Virus record (IMG/VR): IMGVR_UViG_3300045912_000815
Span: 1-21,454 of that record
From: a virus
DNA: 21,454 nt
Reading direction: 5' to 3' (one strand)
Shown here piece after piece: positions 1-6,652 of this stretch. The translations under genes and the position numbers were made by a program. The number at the start of each line of letters is the position of its first letter. Position 1 is the stretch's first letter. The notes under the pieces are model-generated. The model was not told the DNA's origin. It saw only the letters and a list, made by a program, of their open reading frames with translations, and made no database searches.

Positions 1-2
1 GC

Positions 3-2963
3 GACGCCTTCGAGCAGATGATGAAAGCGGCCGAGAACGGCCGCGACTTCGAGACGGTGCTGTGCTACGACATCTCGCGCTTCTCGCGCGGCGGCACCAA
101 CGAAACCGGTTATTACTTGCATCGCTTGCAGATGGCCGGCGTTGGCGTAGTATTCACCGCCGAGGGGATTCCCGAAGGCGATGAAGGCGAATTGATTCAA
201 GGCGTTAAGTCCTGGCAAGCGCGGCAGTACTCGATCAAGTTGGCCCGCGATTCCATTCGCGGGCAGTTGTCGAACTTGCGCGAACGCAAAAGCGCTCCGG
301 GTGGCCAACCGCCCTACGGCTACGACAAGCAGCATCTCTCACCCGACGGAAAGGTGCTGCGAACGCTGCGGTGGATGCCGGACAACACCAAGCTGGAAAT
401 CGCGCCCGACGGCACCGTCATCCGCGCCATCGCCAGCGACGTGTTTGTAGCCAAGGCCAAGGGCGACATCGTTCGCCTGGTTCCCAGCACGCCGGATCGC
501 GTGCGGGCGATCCAACGAATGTTCAATCTGTGCGCGCAAGGCTACGGCTACCGGTGCATCGCGCAGCGGATGAACGAAGAAGGCATACCGAGCATGTTCG
601 GCCGTCATTGGAACATGTCGAACATTGCCCAAATGCTTCGCAACCCGGTGTATTGCGGCTCGCTGGTTTACAACAAGCGATCCGAGGGGGCGCTCTTCGG
701 CATGAGCGTGGACGGCATGCTCCGGCCCAAGAAGGGCAAACGGGGTTGCTTCAAGAATGCGCGAGGAGATTGGGTCATCGTTCCCGGCGTTCACGAACCG
801 TTGATCTCGCGGGAAATGTTCGACGCCGCCCAAGCCGCAATGGCCAAACGCCGGTACGCCGGCGGTAAGGCCCGGTCGGTGCGGCGGACTCTGGTCGCGA
901 CTTTGCTGGTCTGCAATCGCTGCGGATCGAGCTTCACCACAATCCGCGACACCCGCCGCAAGCCCGAGTTCGGACCGCCCTACCGCCACTACACCTGCGC
1001 CGGCTACCACCGCTACGGCAAGAAGGTCTGCGGCCTGGTGCGCATTCCCGGCCTGGCCCTCGACGCCTTCGTGCTCAAATTGATCGGCCGCGTGCTCCAG
1101 GGCGACGCCAAGACGCGGAAGCAAGCCATCGAGGCGTTCGTCAAGGCGATGGCACAACCGGCGACGGCGGCGAACGCGCCGGGCATCCGCCGCGAGATCG
1201 AACAATTGGACCGGCGAATCAAAACGACTCTGGCGTTGATCGCCGATCCGACCTTCGACGGCCTGGACGACGTTCCCGCCCTGCTGGCGGATTTGAAACG
1301 CAAGCGCGACACATTGGTCAGTAAGCAGCAGGCCACCGAGTCGGCTGAGCGGCCAGAGATGACGCCGCAGCAACTACGCGAATGGGCTTCGGAGCAATTC
1401 GACAAGCTGGACCGAATGGCCAACAAGGAGGAAGTCGATCTGGCGGATCGGCAGTTGGTCGAGGCGTTCATTCAGCGAATCGAGATCGAACCGGACGCCA
1501 AGACGGGCGTGGTCGTCTTCTACGCCGACTTGCGCTCGGTCCTCTCGTCCACACGGCTACTCGGTGGGGACGACCCGCAAACCGATGAGTCGGCGCGATC
1601 TCTGACCCAGTGCGCCACGCGCGAGAGCGTCTTGGCAGGTGCAGTTCTCGGCCTCGGCGGACCGGGACAGAAGATCTCCGGCATCATGCCGTGCACGGTG
1701 ATCCGTCCGAGCGACATGGCGGACAACATCCTCAACCGCGATCGGCACCCGGAATGGAACGGCGAGCGGACCAAAATGGTCTACTCGTTCCCGACTGACG
1801 AAAAACTCTGGGCCCGCTATGCGGAGATTCGCGCCGAGAGCCTTCGCCACGGCAACGCCGGCGATGAGGCAACCGACTTCTATCGCGAGCATCGTGCGGC
1901 GATGGACGACGGTGCCGTGATCGCCTGGCCAGAACGGTTCAATCACGACGAGCTGTCGGCCATCCAGCACGCGATGAACTTGAAGTTGCAGGACGAGGCG
2001 GCGTTCTTCGCAGAGTACCAGAACGACCCTTTGCCCGAGGAAGTGGCCGAAGCTGACGAACTCACAGCCGACCAAATCGCGGGCAAGTTCAATCGGATGA
2101 AGCGCGGCGATGTGCCGATCGGCTGCAACCATCTGACGATGTTCATCGATGTACAGGCGAACGTGCTATTCTTCGTTGTCGCCGCGTGGGAGGACGACTT
2201 CACCGGATATGTGATTGACTATGGCACTCTCCCCGATCAGAAGCGACCGTATTTCACACTGCGTGATGCGCGGCTCACGTTGGCCAACACCACGCGTGCA
2301 AGCGGGATTGAAGGTGCGATCTATTCTGGGTTGGACTCCGTGACCGGCAGTTACCTCAGCCGCGAATGGCGGCGTGATGACGGCGCGATGCTGCGCATCG
2401 AACGCTGTTTGATCGACGCCAACTGGGGCACGTCCACTGATGTGGTGTACCAGTTCTGCCGGCAGTCGCAGCACGCCGGCATTGTCCTTCCCAGCCACGG
2501 GCGATTCGTTGGTGCTTCGAGCCAGCCATTCAGCGAGTACAAGCGCCGGCCCGGTGACCGCGTTGGCCACAACTGGCGTATGCCCAACGTCCAAGGCAAA
2601 CGATCGGTACGGCACGTCGTTTACGACACCAACTTCTGGAAGTCGTTTGTCCACGCTCGCTTGGCCGTCGCGATGGGGGATCGTGGCTGTCTGTCGCTGT
2701 TCGGTGACAGGCCGGAACACCATCGTCTCTTTGCCGAACACCTCACTTCGGAGTACCGCGTCAAAACCGAGGGACGTGGGCGCACCGTCGACGAATGGAA
2801 GCAACGACCAGAACGCGGCGACAACCATTGGTTCGATGGAATCGTCGGCTGTGCAGTCGCCGCGTCGATACAAGGCTCGGTGTTGCCCGGCACAGATGGT
2901 CAAGCGACAGCGAAGCGAGAGCGCGTCAGCTTCGCCGACTTGCAGCGGAGGGCCAAGCGATGA
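3..2963 (+). CDS. Chimeric ORF: large serine recombinase (5' partial) fused in frame to terminase large subunit C-terminal part
   Basis: The frame is open from base 3, so the true start lies outside the window. The first ~90 codons are the C-terminal part of a resolvase catalytic domain (SRFSR motif near base 75); the nucleophilic serine is off the edge. A recombinase domain follows (about 300-850), then a zinc ribbon (CNRCG near 912 and a second Cys cluster near 1000-1035), then a coiled coil (about 1180-1450). The recombinase family usually ends soon after the RIEIEPD-type segment near 1480. Here translation continues without a stop into a GpA-type terminase from about 1569 (see separate entry). 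Such enzymes integrate and excise elements at att sites. The reading as an element inserted in a terminase gene is inference; a fixed gene fusion or an assembly join is the alternative. Confidence 0.85.
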   Translation, partial: DAFEQMMKAAENGRDFETVLCYDISRFSRGGTNETGYYLHRLQMAGVGVVFTAEGIPEGDEGELIQGVKSWQARQYSIKLARDSIRGQLSNLRERKSAPGGQPPYGYDKQHLSPDGKVLRTLRWMPDNTKLEIAPDGTVIRAIASDVFVAKAKGDIVRLVPSTPDRVRAIQRMFNLCAQGYGYRCIAQRMNEEGIPSMFGRHWNMSNIAQMLRNPVYCGSLVYNKRSEGALFGMSVDGMLRPKKGKRGCFKNARGDWVIVPGVHEPLISREMFDAAQAAMAKRRYAGGKARSVRRTLVATLLVCNRCGSSFTTIRDTRRKPEFGPPYRHYTCAGYHRYGKKVCGLVRIPGLALDAFVLKLIGRVLQGDAKTRKQAIEAFVKAMAQPATAANAPGIRREIEQLDRRIKTTLALIADPTFDGLDDVPALLADLKRKRDTLVSKQQATESAERPEMTPQQLREWASEQFDKLDRMANKEEVDLADRQLVEAFIQRIEIEPDAKTGVVVFYADLRSVLSSTRLLGGDDPQTDESARSLTQCATRESVLAGAVLGLGGPGQKISGIMPCTVIRPSDMADNILNRDRHPEWNGERTKMVYSFPTDEKLWARYAEIRAESLRHGNAGDEATDFYREHRAAMDDGAVIAWPERFNHDELSAIQHAMNLKLQDEAAFFAEYQNDPLPEEVAEADELTADQIAGKFNRMKRGDVPIGCNHLTMFIDVQANVLFFVVAAWEDDFTGYVIDYGTLPDQKRPYFTLRDARLTLANTTRASGIEGAIYSGLDSVTGSYLSREWRRDDGAMLRIERCLIDANWGTSTDVVYQFCRQSQHAGIVLPSHGRFVGASSQPFSEYKRRPGDRVGHNWRMPNVQGKRSVRHVVYDTNFWKSFVHARLAVAMGDRGCLSLFGDRPEHHRLFAEHLTSEYRVKTEGRGRTVDEWKQRPERGDNHWFDGIVGCAVAASIQGSVLPGTDGQATAKRERVSFADLQRRAKR
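1560..1574 (+). other. Probable element/terminase junction (attachment-site half)
   Basis: Recombinase-like sequence ends around LSSTRLLGG and terminase-like sequence begins at DDPQTDES, so the join lies within about 1560-1574, a G-rich stretch containing GGTGGGGACGAC. A serine recombinase gene directly beside one end of its own element is the usual layout. The exact crossover dinucleotide cannot be set without the other end or an intact terminase relative. Confidence 0.4.
1569..2963 (+). pseudogene. Phage terminase large subunit (GpA-like), 5'-truncated: Walker B onward plus nuclease domain
   Basis: This is the C-terminal ~464 codons of the chimeric ORF. It opens with DDPQTDESARS, which matches the region just after the Walker B strand of GpA-family packaging ATPases. 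The nuclease half follows, with FIDVQ near 2142 as a likely first metal-binding aspartate and HWFDGIVG near 2826 as a likely late acidic site. The Walker A part of the ATPase is absent and would be expected upstream of the recombinase element, outside the window. As arranged here, no complete DNA-packaging motor can be made from this copy. No convincing ribosome binding site was seen for a separate internal start (the ATG at 1686 lacks one). Confidence 0.75.
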
Positions 2964-3151
2964 AGCCTAATACTAGCGCGCTGGTTCAAGTACCGCGAGG
3001 AATACGGTGCCGCCGCTGCGGTTGTGTTCATCTCCGCGTCGTCTACACGCGGCGGGGTGCGGGCGAACGCATCGTGCGTCGTCGCGAATGCCGACATTGC
3101 GGCGCACGCCTTACAACAAGTGAGCGGTGCACAACCGCCAAAGGAGTTTGA
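2960..3151 (+). CDS. Small NrdR-like zinc-ribbon protein
   Basis: This 63-residue basic protein starts at an ATG that overlaps the terminase stop (ATGA), so translation is probably coupled. Two CxxC pairs, CRRC at about residues 17-20 and CRHC at about 44-47, bracket an Arg-rich stretch (RIVRRRECRHCGARLTTSER). The spacing and the RRRECxxCG...TTxER pattern resemble the N-terminal zinc ribbon of NrdR repressors, but the ATP-cone domain is missing. It is probably a nucleic-acid-binding accessory protein of the phage. A ribbon of the same style occurs in the endonuclease VII gene at 15759. The function is inferred from the motif only. Confidence 0.65.
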   Translation: MKPNTSALVQVPRGIRCRRCGCVHLRVVYTRRGAGERIVRRRECRHCGARLTTSERCTTAKGV

Positions 3152-3154
3152 AAC

Positions 3155-3363
3155 AATGCTCCAAGGCACCATTCACTCAAGCCATATTTTCCATCAATCA
3201 GCAAGCCGGACCACTTGGCGTTTCATTCCGTCTGGACGAACGAGCTTGGTTCAACTGCGCACGAGCTTTCTCATCGCACAATCTGTCTGATGAGCTTGTC
3301 TGTAGCATCGAACGGTGCGATCCAACCTACGGCAAGCGATGTGACCGAAGCATCAGGACCTAG
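3155..3363 (+). pseudogene. Possible small gene remnant between terminase module and cargo island
   Basis: AAGGAG at 3141-3146 stands 8 bases before an ATG at 3155, a good translation start, but that frame encodes only 44 residues without recognisable features (stop at 3290). The neighbouring frame, open to 3363, gives a more protein-like stretch with segments such as FSINQQAGPLGVSFRLDER. One explanation is a phage gene with a good start and a shifted frame. The 3' end meets the convergent peptidase gene at 3360. No family is recognised; chance ORFs are quite possible. Confidence 0.25.
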
Positions 3364-4355
3364 TCGCCGCTGTCGTGTCGGTCTTTCGTCCAAGGCGAAT
3401 CGTACTCATCGTCTTCGTCAAGATCGAGACGTCCATCAGGCGAAGTCCCGCCACCGAAGAGCTCGTTATCATCCATCGTAATGAGGACAATGACTGTGTT
3501 CATGAATTTTACGGGCAGATAATGCTCTTTGACTTCAAGGCCTTCGATGTTTGCGGCACGGCCAAACAATGACAACCATTCGGCGGCAAGACCTTTCCGA
3601 CTTACCTTCGCCGAATCTCCGTCGACAAAAGCATTCCATTGCTCTATCGCAAATTCGGACTCCAATTCGCCTTTTCGAGGGTAACAGGACCCGGCAATTA
3701 GTCGATCCGAAGGGAACATCCACGCGACCTCGCCGTTGCGAATGCCTGCAACCGCACATGGGTCTTCCGAAAGGCGAACAATACGAAACGTCGCACAGAC
3801 GGGTGAAACTTGGTAATCGCGGCTCAGTTCGTCCACAAGTTCAAGCGTCGGTCGGGATTGATTCACTCGCCGCCCGACTAGGGAGGTCGGAAGCAAGAGG
3901 CTCGCCGCAAAGGCATCTGCTTCACGTTCGATGCGGCGATTCTGTCGCCGGAACTCGCTTTTTGACGGATGCGTGATTCCGCCGTTCAATAAATAGTCGC
4001 GATGTTCTTCGAGAAAGTAATGTCCAAGCTCGTGGGCAATCGAGAATCGCGTCCGTGGATGGTGCGGTCCATTCGTATAGTCCACGTCATACTTGGTGTT
4101 GTAAAACAACACGAAACGTTGGTGCTGCGGATAATACTTGAGTTTCCCGTCAAAACTGTTTTTGAAATTGCGCCCGCCGGCGCGCAGCCATTCGCTCTCT
4201 GATGCTATGATTTTATGCGGATCAATTTGCCCCTTGTAACCAAGTCGCACTATCAGATCATCGGCGACCCGACCGGCCAGGAACTGTCGATGCCTCTCCT
4301 TCTCCCAGTCAACCTTTGCATCAATCATGGCCATCGTCGCCTTCGGTCTCATCAT
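3360..4355 (-). CDS. ImmA/IrrE-family zinc metallopeptidase
   Basis: This is a 331-residue cytosolic protein (no signal peptide or membrane segment). HELGH at about residues 108-112 provides two zinc ligands and the catalytic glutamate. The downstream EREADAFAASLLLP segment (about 143-156) supplies the likely third ligand, as in the COG2856/ImmA-IrrE family, whose members cleave transcriptional regulators after a stress signal. The C-terminal ~130 residues form an extra domain with an acidic tail. The gene overlaps the end of the acidic-protein gene by about 35 bases if it starts here (AGGA 8 bases upstream). An in-frame ATG at 4334 with AAGG 5 bases upstream is an equal alternative. Its place behind a sigma factor suggests it acts on a regulator of that sigma factor; this is inference. 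Confidence 0.85.
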   Translation of the reverse strand: MMRPKATMAMIDAKVDWEKERHRQFLAGRVADDLIVRLGYKGQIDPHKIIASESEWLRAGGRNFKNSFDGKLKYYPQHQRFVLFYNTKYDVDYTNGPHHPRTRFSIAHELGHYFLEEHRDYLLNGGITHPSKSEFRRQNRRIEREADAFAASLLLPTSLVGRRVNQSRPTLELVDELSRDYQVSPVCATFRIVRLSEDPCAVAGIRNGEVAWMFPSDRLIAGSCYPRKGELESEFAIEQWNAFVDGDSAKVSRKGLAAEWLSLFGRAANIEGLEVKEHYLPVKFMNTVIVLITMDDNELFGGGTSPDGRLDLDEDDEYDSPWTKDRHDSGD

Positions 4356-4683
4356 TCAGGAGTTCCTGTTCAAGCTCTGCCTCAAGTCGCTCTGTCTCTT
4401 CGTCGCCCTCTCCTTCATTGCGGAACATTGCAGCACATTCGGCATTGATCTCTTGATTCAGCGGTTTTCGATTCTGGAGCGTTGATGGTTCAGTAGTTTG
4501 GATTGGCGATTCTTCCGAGACCATTTTTTCTACGATCGCGGCCATCTCTTCATCAGTAAGTGGAATTGCTTTCGTGTTCTTGAAGGCTTCAGCCGCTTCT
4601 TCTGGTGTGGGGGGACATAGCCCCTTCTTTTTTCGGAGCTTGTTCGCGACTAGGTCCCACACCTTGTCAGCGTCAGTGCTCAT
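4321..4683 (-). CDS. Small acidic protein between sigma factor and metallopeptidase
   Basis: The product is 120 residues long, starting at an ATG that overlaps the sigma-factor stop (ATGA). No family is recognised. It is strongly acidic towards the C-terminus (many Glu and Asp after about residue 85), with a short basic patch KLRKKK near residue 17 and a likely helical, partly disordered remainder. There is no signal peptide or membrane helix. Position and size make it a candidate regulator of the sigma factor, for example an anti-sigma factor or a substrate of the neighbouring peptidase, but nothing in the sequence proves this. A longer reading of the frame, upstream to 4794, would lie inside the sigma gene and is less likely. 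Confidence 0.65.
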   Translation of the reverse strand: MSTDADKVWDLVANKLRKKKGLCPPTPEEAAEAFKNTKAIPLTDEEMAAIVEKMVSEESPIQTTEPSTLQNRKPLNQEINAECAAMFRNEGEGDEETERLEAELEQELLNDETEGDDGHD

Positions 4684-5303
4684 GTTCTGCCTTTCTCGCG
4701 GTCTCGTTGTTTTTCTGCCGCAATTAAGATCTCCTGAAACTTCTTCTTGATCGTACATTTCGCAACGTCGAAATCGTTGCGAGTTTTGCCCCACGCTTTC
4801 ATGAGGTTGGCGGCGTCAATGTTGCCGCTAGTTATTACATATTCACGTGCCACGGCTTGCTTGAAATCCTTGAGCTTATTTTCGATGAAGTCATCAAGAA
4901 TCTTTGTGCGCCAGTCTTTCTTGCCATCGTCTTCGCACTCCGTTGGCGGGGGGGGATAGAAGACCGGTTCGTCGGTAAACAATTCGAAGGTTCGCTGGTC
5001 CTTTGCCGAGCACATGTCGAGAGCGACGTTGTAGGCCAAGCGGATCATCCAGGCCTCAAATGTCGCCTTCTTTCGATTGAACGACCCAATGTATTTCAGC
5101 ATCTTGACGAACGCGTTTTGCACAGCGTCTTCGACACTGTGATGTTTCAAGACGTCACCGAAGTGTTTCGTCAAATAGCCCTTTAGCTTGGGTCCATACC
5201 TGGTGACAAGTGTAGTCGCGGCGGTTTGGTCCTTGTAGGCAGCGACTCGCAACGCCAAGGATTCGTCGTCGTCCTCATCGTCCTGCGATGCCGTTTGCCC
5301 CAT
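4680..5303 (-). CDS. ECF-type sigma-70 family RNA polymerase sigma factor
   Basis: This 207-residue protein has an acidic N-terminal tail (residues 8-14), then a sigma region 2 (about 18-105). Region 2 includes HSVEDAVQNAFVKMLKYIGSF and the Trp/Arg-rich TFEAWMIRLAYNVALDMC, typical of the core-binding and -10-recognition helices. A Pro-rich linker follows (PPPP near 117), then a poorly conserved region 4 (about 130-195). Region 3 is absent, as in ECF sigma factors. AAGGAGG lies 5 bases before the ATG, a strong ribosome binding site. It is first in a three-gene operon with the acidic protein and the ImmA-like peptidase. The diverged region 4 suggests an unusual promoter; the composite motif just upstream is a candidate target. 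Confidence 0.8.
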   Translation of the reverse strand: MGQTASQDDEDDDESLALRVAAYKDQTAATTLVTRYGPKLKGYLTKHFGDVLKHHSVEDAVQNAFVKMLKYIGSFNRKKATFEAWMIRLAYNVALDMCSAKDQRTFELFTDEPVFYPPPPTECEDDGKKDWRTKILDDFIENKLKDFKQAVAREYVITSGNIDAANLMKAWGKTRNDFDVAKCTIKKKFQEILIAAEKQRDREKGRT

Positions 5304-5328
5304 GCCGGCCTCCTTCGGCCTGATGGTA

Positions 5329-5351
5329 GGAATACTTCTGCGTCTTAATCA
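5329..5351 (-). promoter_or_regulatory. Composite motif facing the sigma-factor operon
   Basis: Read on the minus strand, this is TGATTAAGACGCA (5351-5339), three bases, then GTATTCC (5335-5329). It ends 25 bases before the sigma-factor ATG. An identical motif with identical internal spacing faces the ubiquitin-like operon at 5403-5425. The distance would suit a promoter with a short leader holding the AAGGAGG site, or an operator for a shared regulator. Which part would be -35 or -10 cannot be decided by eye. Confidence 0.6.
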
Positions 5352-5377
5352 CGGCCCAAGAATTCTTTGATTTTCCC

Positions 5378-5389
5378 CGACGAACGTCG
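5378..5389. repeat. Short palindrome between the two divergent motifs
   Basis: CGACG, two bases, CGTCG lies between the paired motifs. A second perfect 10-base palindrome, AAGAATTCTT, is at 5358-5367. Either could be an operator for a dimeric protein; both are short enough to arise by chance. Confidence 0.3.
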
Positions 5390-5402
5390 ATTCTTCAGAT
5401 TC

Positions 5403-5425
5403 TGATTAAGACGCACTGGTATTCC
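5403..5425 (+). promoter_or_regulatory. Composite motif facing the ubiquitin-like operon
   Basis: TGATTAAGACGCA (5403-5415), three variable bases, then GTATTCC (5419-5425), the same as the minus-strand copy at 5351-5329. Only the three spacer bases differ (ctg here, gaa there). It lies 94 bases before the start of the ubiquitin-like gene. Twenty matching bases at fixed spacing in inverted arrangement between two divergent operons strongly suggest a shared regulator or sigma factor. Confidence 0.6.
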
Positions 5426-5454
5426 CTGCAGGTCCGGCTAACAACGCTAGGCCG

Positions 5455-5480
5455 CCACCGTTTTACTGAAAAAACGGTGG
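5455..5480 (+). promoter_or_regulatory. Perfect 10-bp stem-loop in the leader of the ubiquitin-like operon
   Basis: CCACCGTTTT, a six-base loop, then AAAACGGTGG form a perfect stem. No T-run follows, so it is not a standard terminator in the plus direction. It falls within the presumed leader between the motif at 5403 and the start codon, so it may act as an attenuator, an RNA-stability element or a DNA operator. Confidence 0.45.
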
Positions 5481-5491
5481 ACCATCAAACC

Positions 5492-5511
5492 GTCGCAACC
5501 TGCGACAGGAG
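5492..5511 (+). promoter_or_regulatory. Small hairpin abutting the ribosome binding site of the ubiquitin-like gene
   Basis: GTCGCA, ACC, TGCGAC form a 6-bp stem with a 3-base loop at 5492-5506, immediately followed by AGGAG at 5507-5511, 8 bases before the ATG at 5520. Placing a hairpin directly against the ribosome binding site may influence its access; the role is inferred. Confidence 0.4.
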
Positions 5512-5519
5512 AATGCCTT

Positions 5520-5813
5520 ATGCTGGAACATGACCAAAGCCGTGGTGAACGCGGCCACGAGGTCGATCACCACGGCCATCGTGAGGACGAATGTCCCCGG
5601 CAGGTCACCATCATCGTCGATACGGTGACGATCCACCTCCACCCCGGCCGCTACGACCTTGAAACGATCAAGCGGTTGTCGAAAGTTCCACTTTCCGACG
5701 AACTTGATGAACTGGTCGGCACCAAACTGGTGCCGCTGCCGGACGACAAACCGGTCGTGATTAAGGGCTGTGAAATTTTCGCTTCTCATCCGAAGAGCGG
5801 GGGAGCGTCGTGA
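5520..5813 (+). CDS. Ubiquitin-like (beta-grasp) protein
   Basis: The product is 97 residues long. After a charged, His-rich, likely disordered N-terminus (about 1-26), residues 27-90 look like a single beta-grasp fold: TIIVDTVTIHLHPGRYDLETIKRL gives strand, strand and helix, followed by VPLPDDKPVVIKGCEIF-type strands. The C-terminus reads SGGAS, a Gly-Gly pair followed by two residues, as in ubiquitin-like precursors that need trimming before activation. It is first in a four-gene operon with E2-like, JAB-like and E1-like genes, a layout known from bacterial ubiquitin-like conjugation systems (Bil/Bub-type and multi-ubiquitin types). By analogy it would be attached to target proteins, possibly phage structural ones. 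The family call rests largely on context. Confidence 0.75.
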   Translation: MLEHDQSRGERGHEVDHHGHREDECPRQVTIIVDTVTIHLHPGRYDLETIKRLSKVPLSDELDELVGTKLVPLPDDKPVVIKGCEIFASHPKSGGAS

Positions 5814-6154
5814 CGTCGTTCCCCGAGGACCAAGTGGCAGAGCTTCGGCAACTCTGCCCAGGTCTTCAATCTGCGCCGGAGGGCGACAATATCCTGTACT
5901 CGCTGCCGAAACTTTCGTTGCATGAGGGCTGCACGCCGGCCGCGGTCGACGCACTGCTTTGTCCGTTTGAACGTGAGGGCTATCCCTTTCGACTCTATTT
6001 CGCCGAGCTGATTGCCGCGCCGGTCAAGCTCAATTGGAACACAACAGGCTGCCGCATTCTGGAACGAAATTGGTTCGCATTCTCCTGGAAAGTGCCGGGT
6101 GATTTGCGACTCATCCAAATGGTGGCGGCTCTTTTGAGGGTAATGGTCCCATGA
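5810..6154 (+). CDS. E2-like (UBC-fold) conjugating protein, prokaryotic type
   Basis: This 114-residue protein starts at GTG in a GTGA overlap with the upstream gene; GGGGGAG lies just before it. The segment from about 58 (YPFRLYFAELI...NWN) to about 110 (RNWFAFSWKVPGDLRLIQMVAALLR) resembles the strand-and-helix end of prokaryotic E2-family proteins encoded beside JAB and E1 genes. Four cysteines occur (16, 41, 51, 81). Cys81, in TGCRILERNWFAF, is the most plausible thioester site by position, but this is not certain and some prokaryotic E2 families lack a catalytic cysteine. It would take the ubiquitin-like protein from the E1 and pass it to the target. Confidence 0.7.
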   Translation: MTSFPEDQVAELRQLCPGLQSAPEGDNILYSLPKLSLHEGCTPAAVDALLCPFEREGYPFRLYFAELIAAPVKLNWNTTGCRILERNWFAFSWKVPGDLRLIQMVAALLRVMVP

Positions 6155-6651
6155 CGCCACTGATACGAATTACAAGGTCGCTCTACGATGCGGTTCAAGT
6201 CGATTTGCGCAGGCCGCATCCGTTCGCTGGCGAACGGGTCGGATTTCTTTATGGCCGTCTCGCCAATTCCGCGACTGATAGGCCGTTGGTGTTGATTACG
6301 GCTTATACGCCACTTGACGACGATCGTTACCTTCCTGATCCGACGGTGGGCGCCAGAATTGATAGCCAAGCGATCCGTTCCGCGATGCAGGGCGTGATCG
6401 ACCGCAACGAAGGTTGCTTCCACGTTCACATCCACGCCTGGCCCGGAAGTCCTCGCTTTGGCATGACCGATTTGGCCGAGTTGCCCCGGCTCGTTCCGAG
6501 CTTTCAAACCGTTGGACAGCATCATGCTCATGGATTGTTCCTGCTGTCCGACGACTTGGCCTATGCGGATGTTTGGCTTCCTGGCCAACGCGAGCCGGTC
6601 GCGGGCCGGCTCAACATCGTGGGATTCCCTTTGACCCTGATTGGAGCTTGA
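6151..6651 (+). CDS. JAB/MPN (JAMM) metallopeptidase-like protein, likely deubiquitinase/processing enzyme
   Basis: The product is 166 residues long, with an ATGA overlap with the E2-like gene. The JAMM elements are visible: Glu28 (GERVGFLYG), the HxH zinc ligands His93 and His95, and Asp107 in HIHAWPGSPRFGMTD. In relatives the residue three before this Asp is usually Ser; here it is Gly104, so activity may be altered. Length fits a stand-alone prokaryotic JAB domain. Expected roles are trimming the two residues after Gly-Gly from the ubiquitin-like precursor and removing it from targets. There is no signal peptide, so it should act in the cytosol with the rest of the operon. Confidence 0.8.
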   Translation: MTPLIRITRSLYDAVQVDLRRPHPFAGERVGFLYGRLANSATDRPLVLITAYTPLDDDRYLPDPTVGARIDSQAIRSAMQGVIDRNEGCFHVHIHAWPGSPRFGMTDLAELPRLVPSFQTVGQHHAHGLFLLSDDLAYADVWLPGQREPVAGRLNIVGFPLTLIGA

Positions 6652-6652
6652 A

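Noticed and set aside
339-1373. 344-codon ORF on the minus strand
   Set aside because: It is antisense to the recombinase and has no recognisable domain.
5339-5415. 13-bp inverted repeat as a transcription terminator
   Set aside because: The arms are 51 bases apart, no T-run follows, and the extra matching GTATTCC outside each arm points to paired regulatory sites instead.
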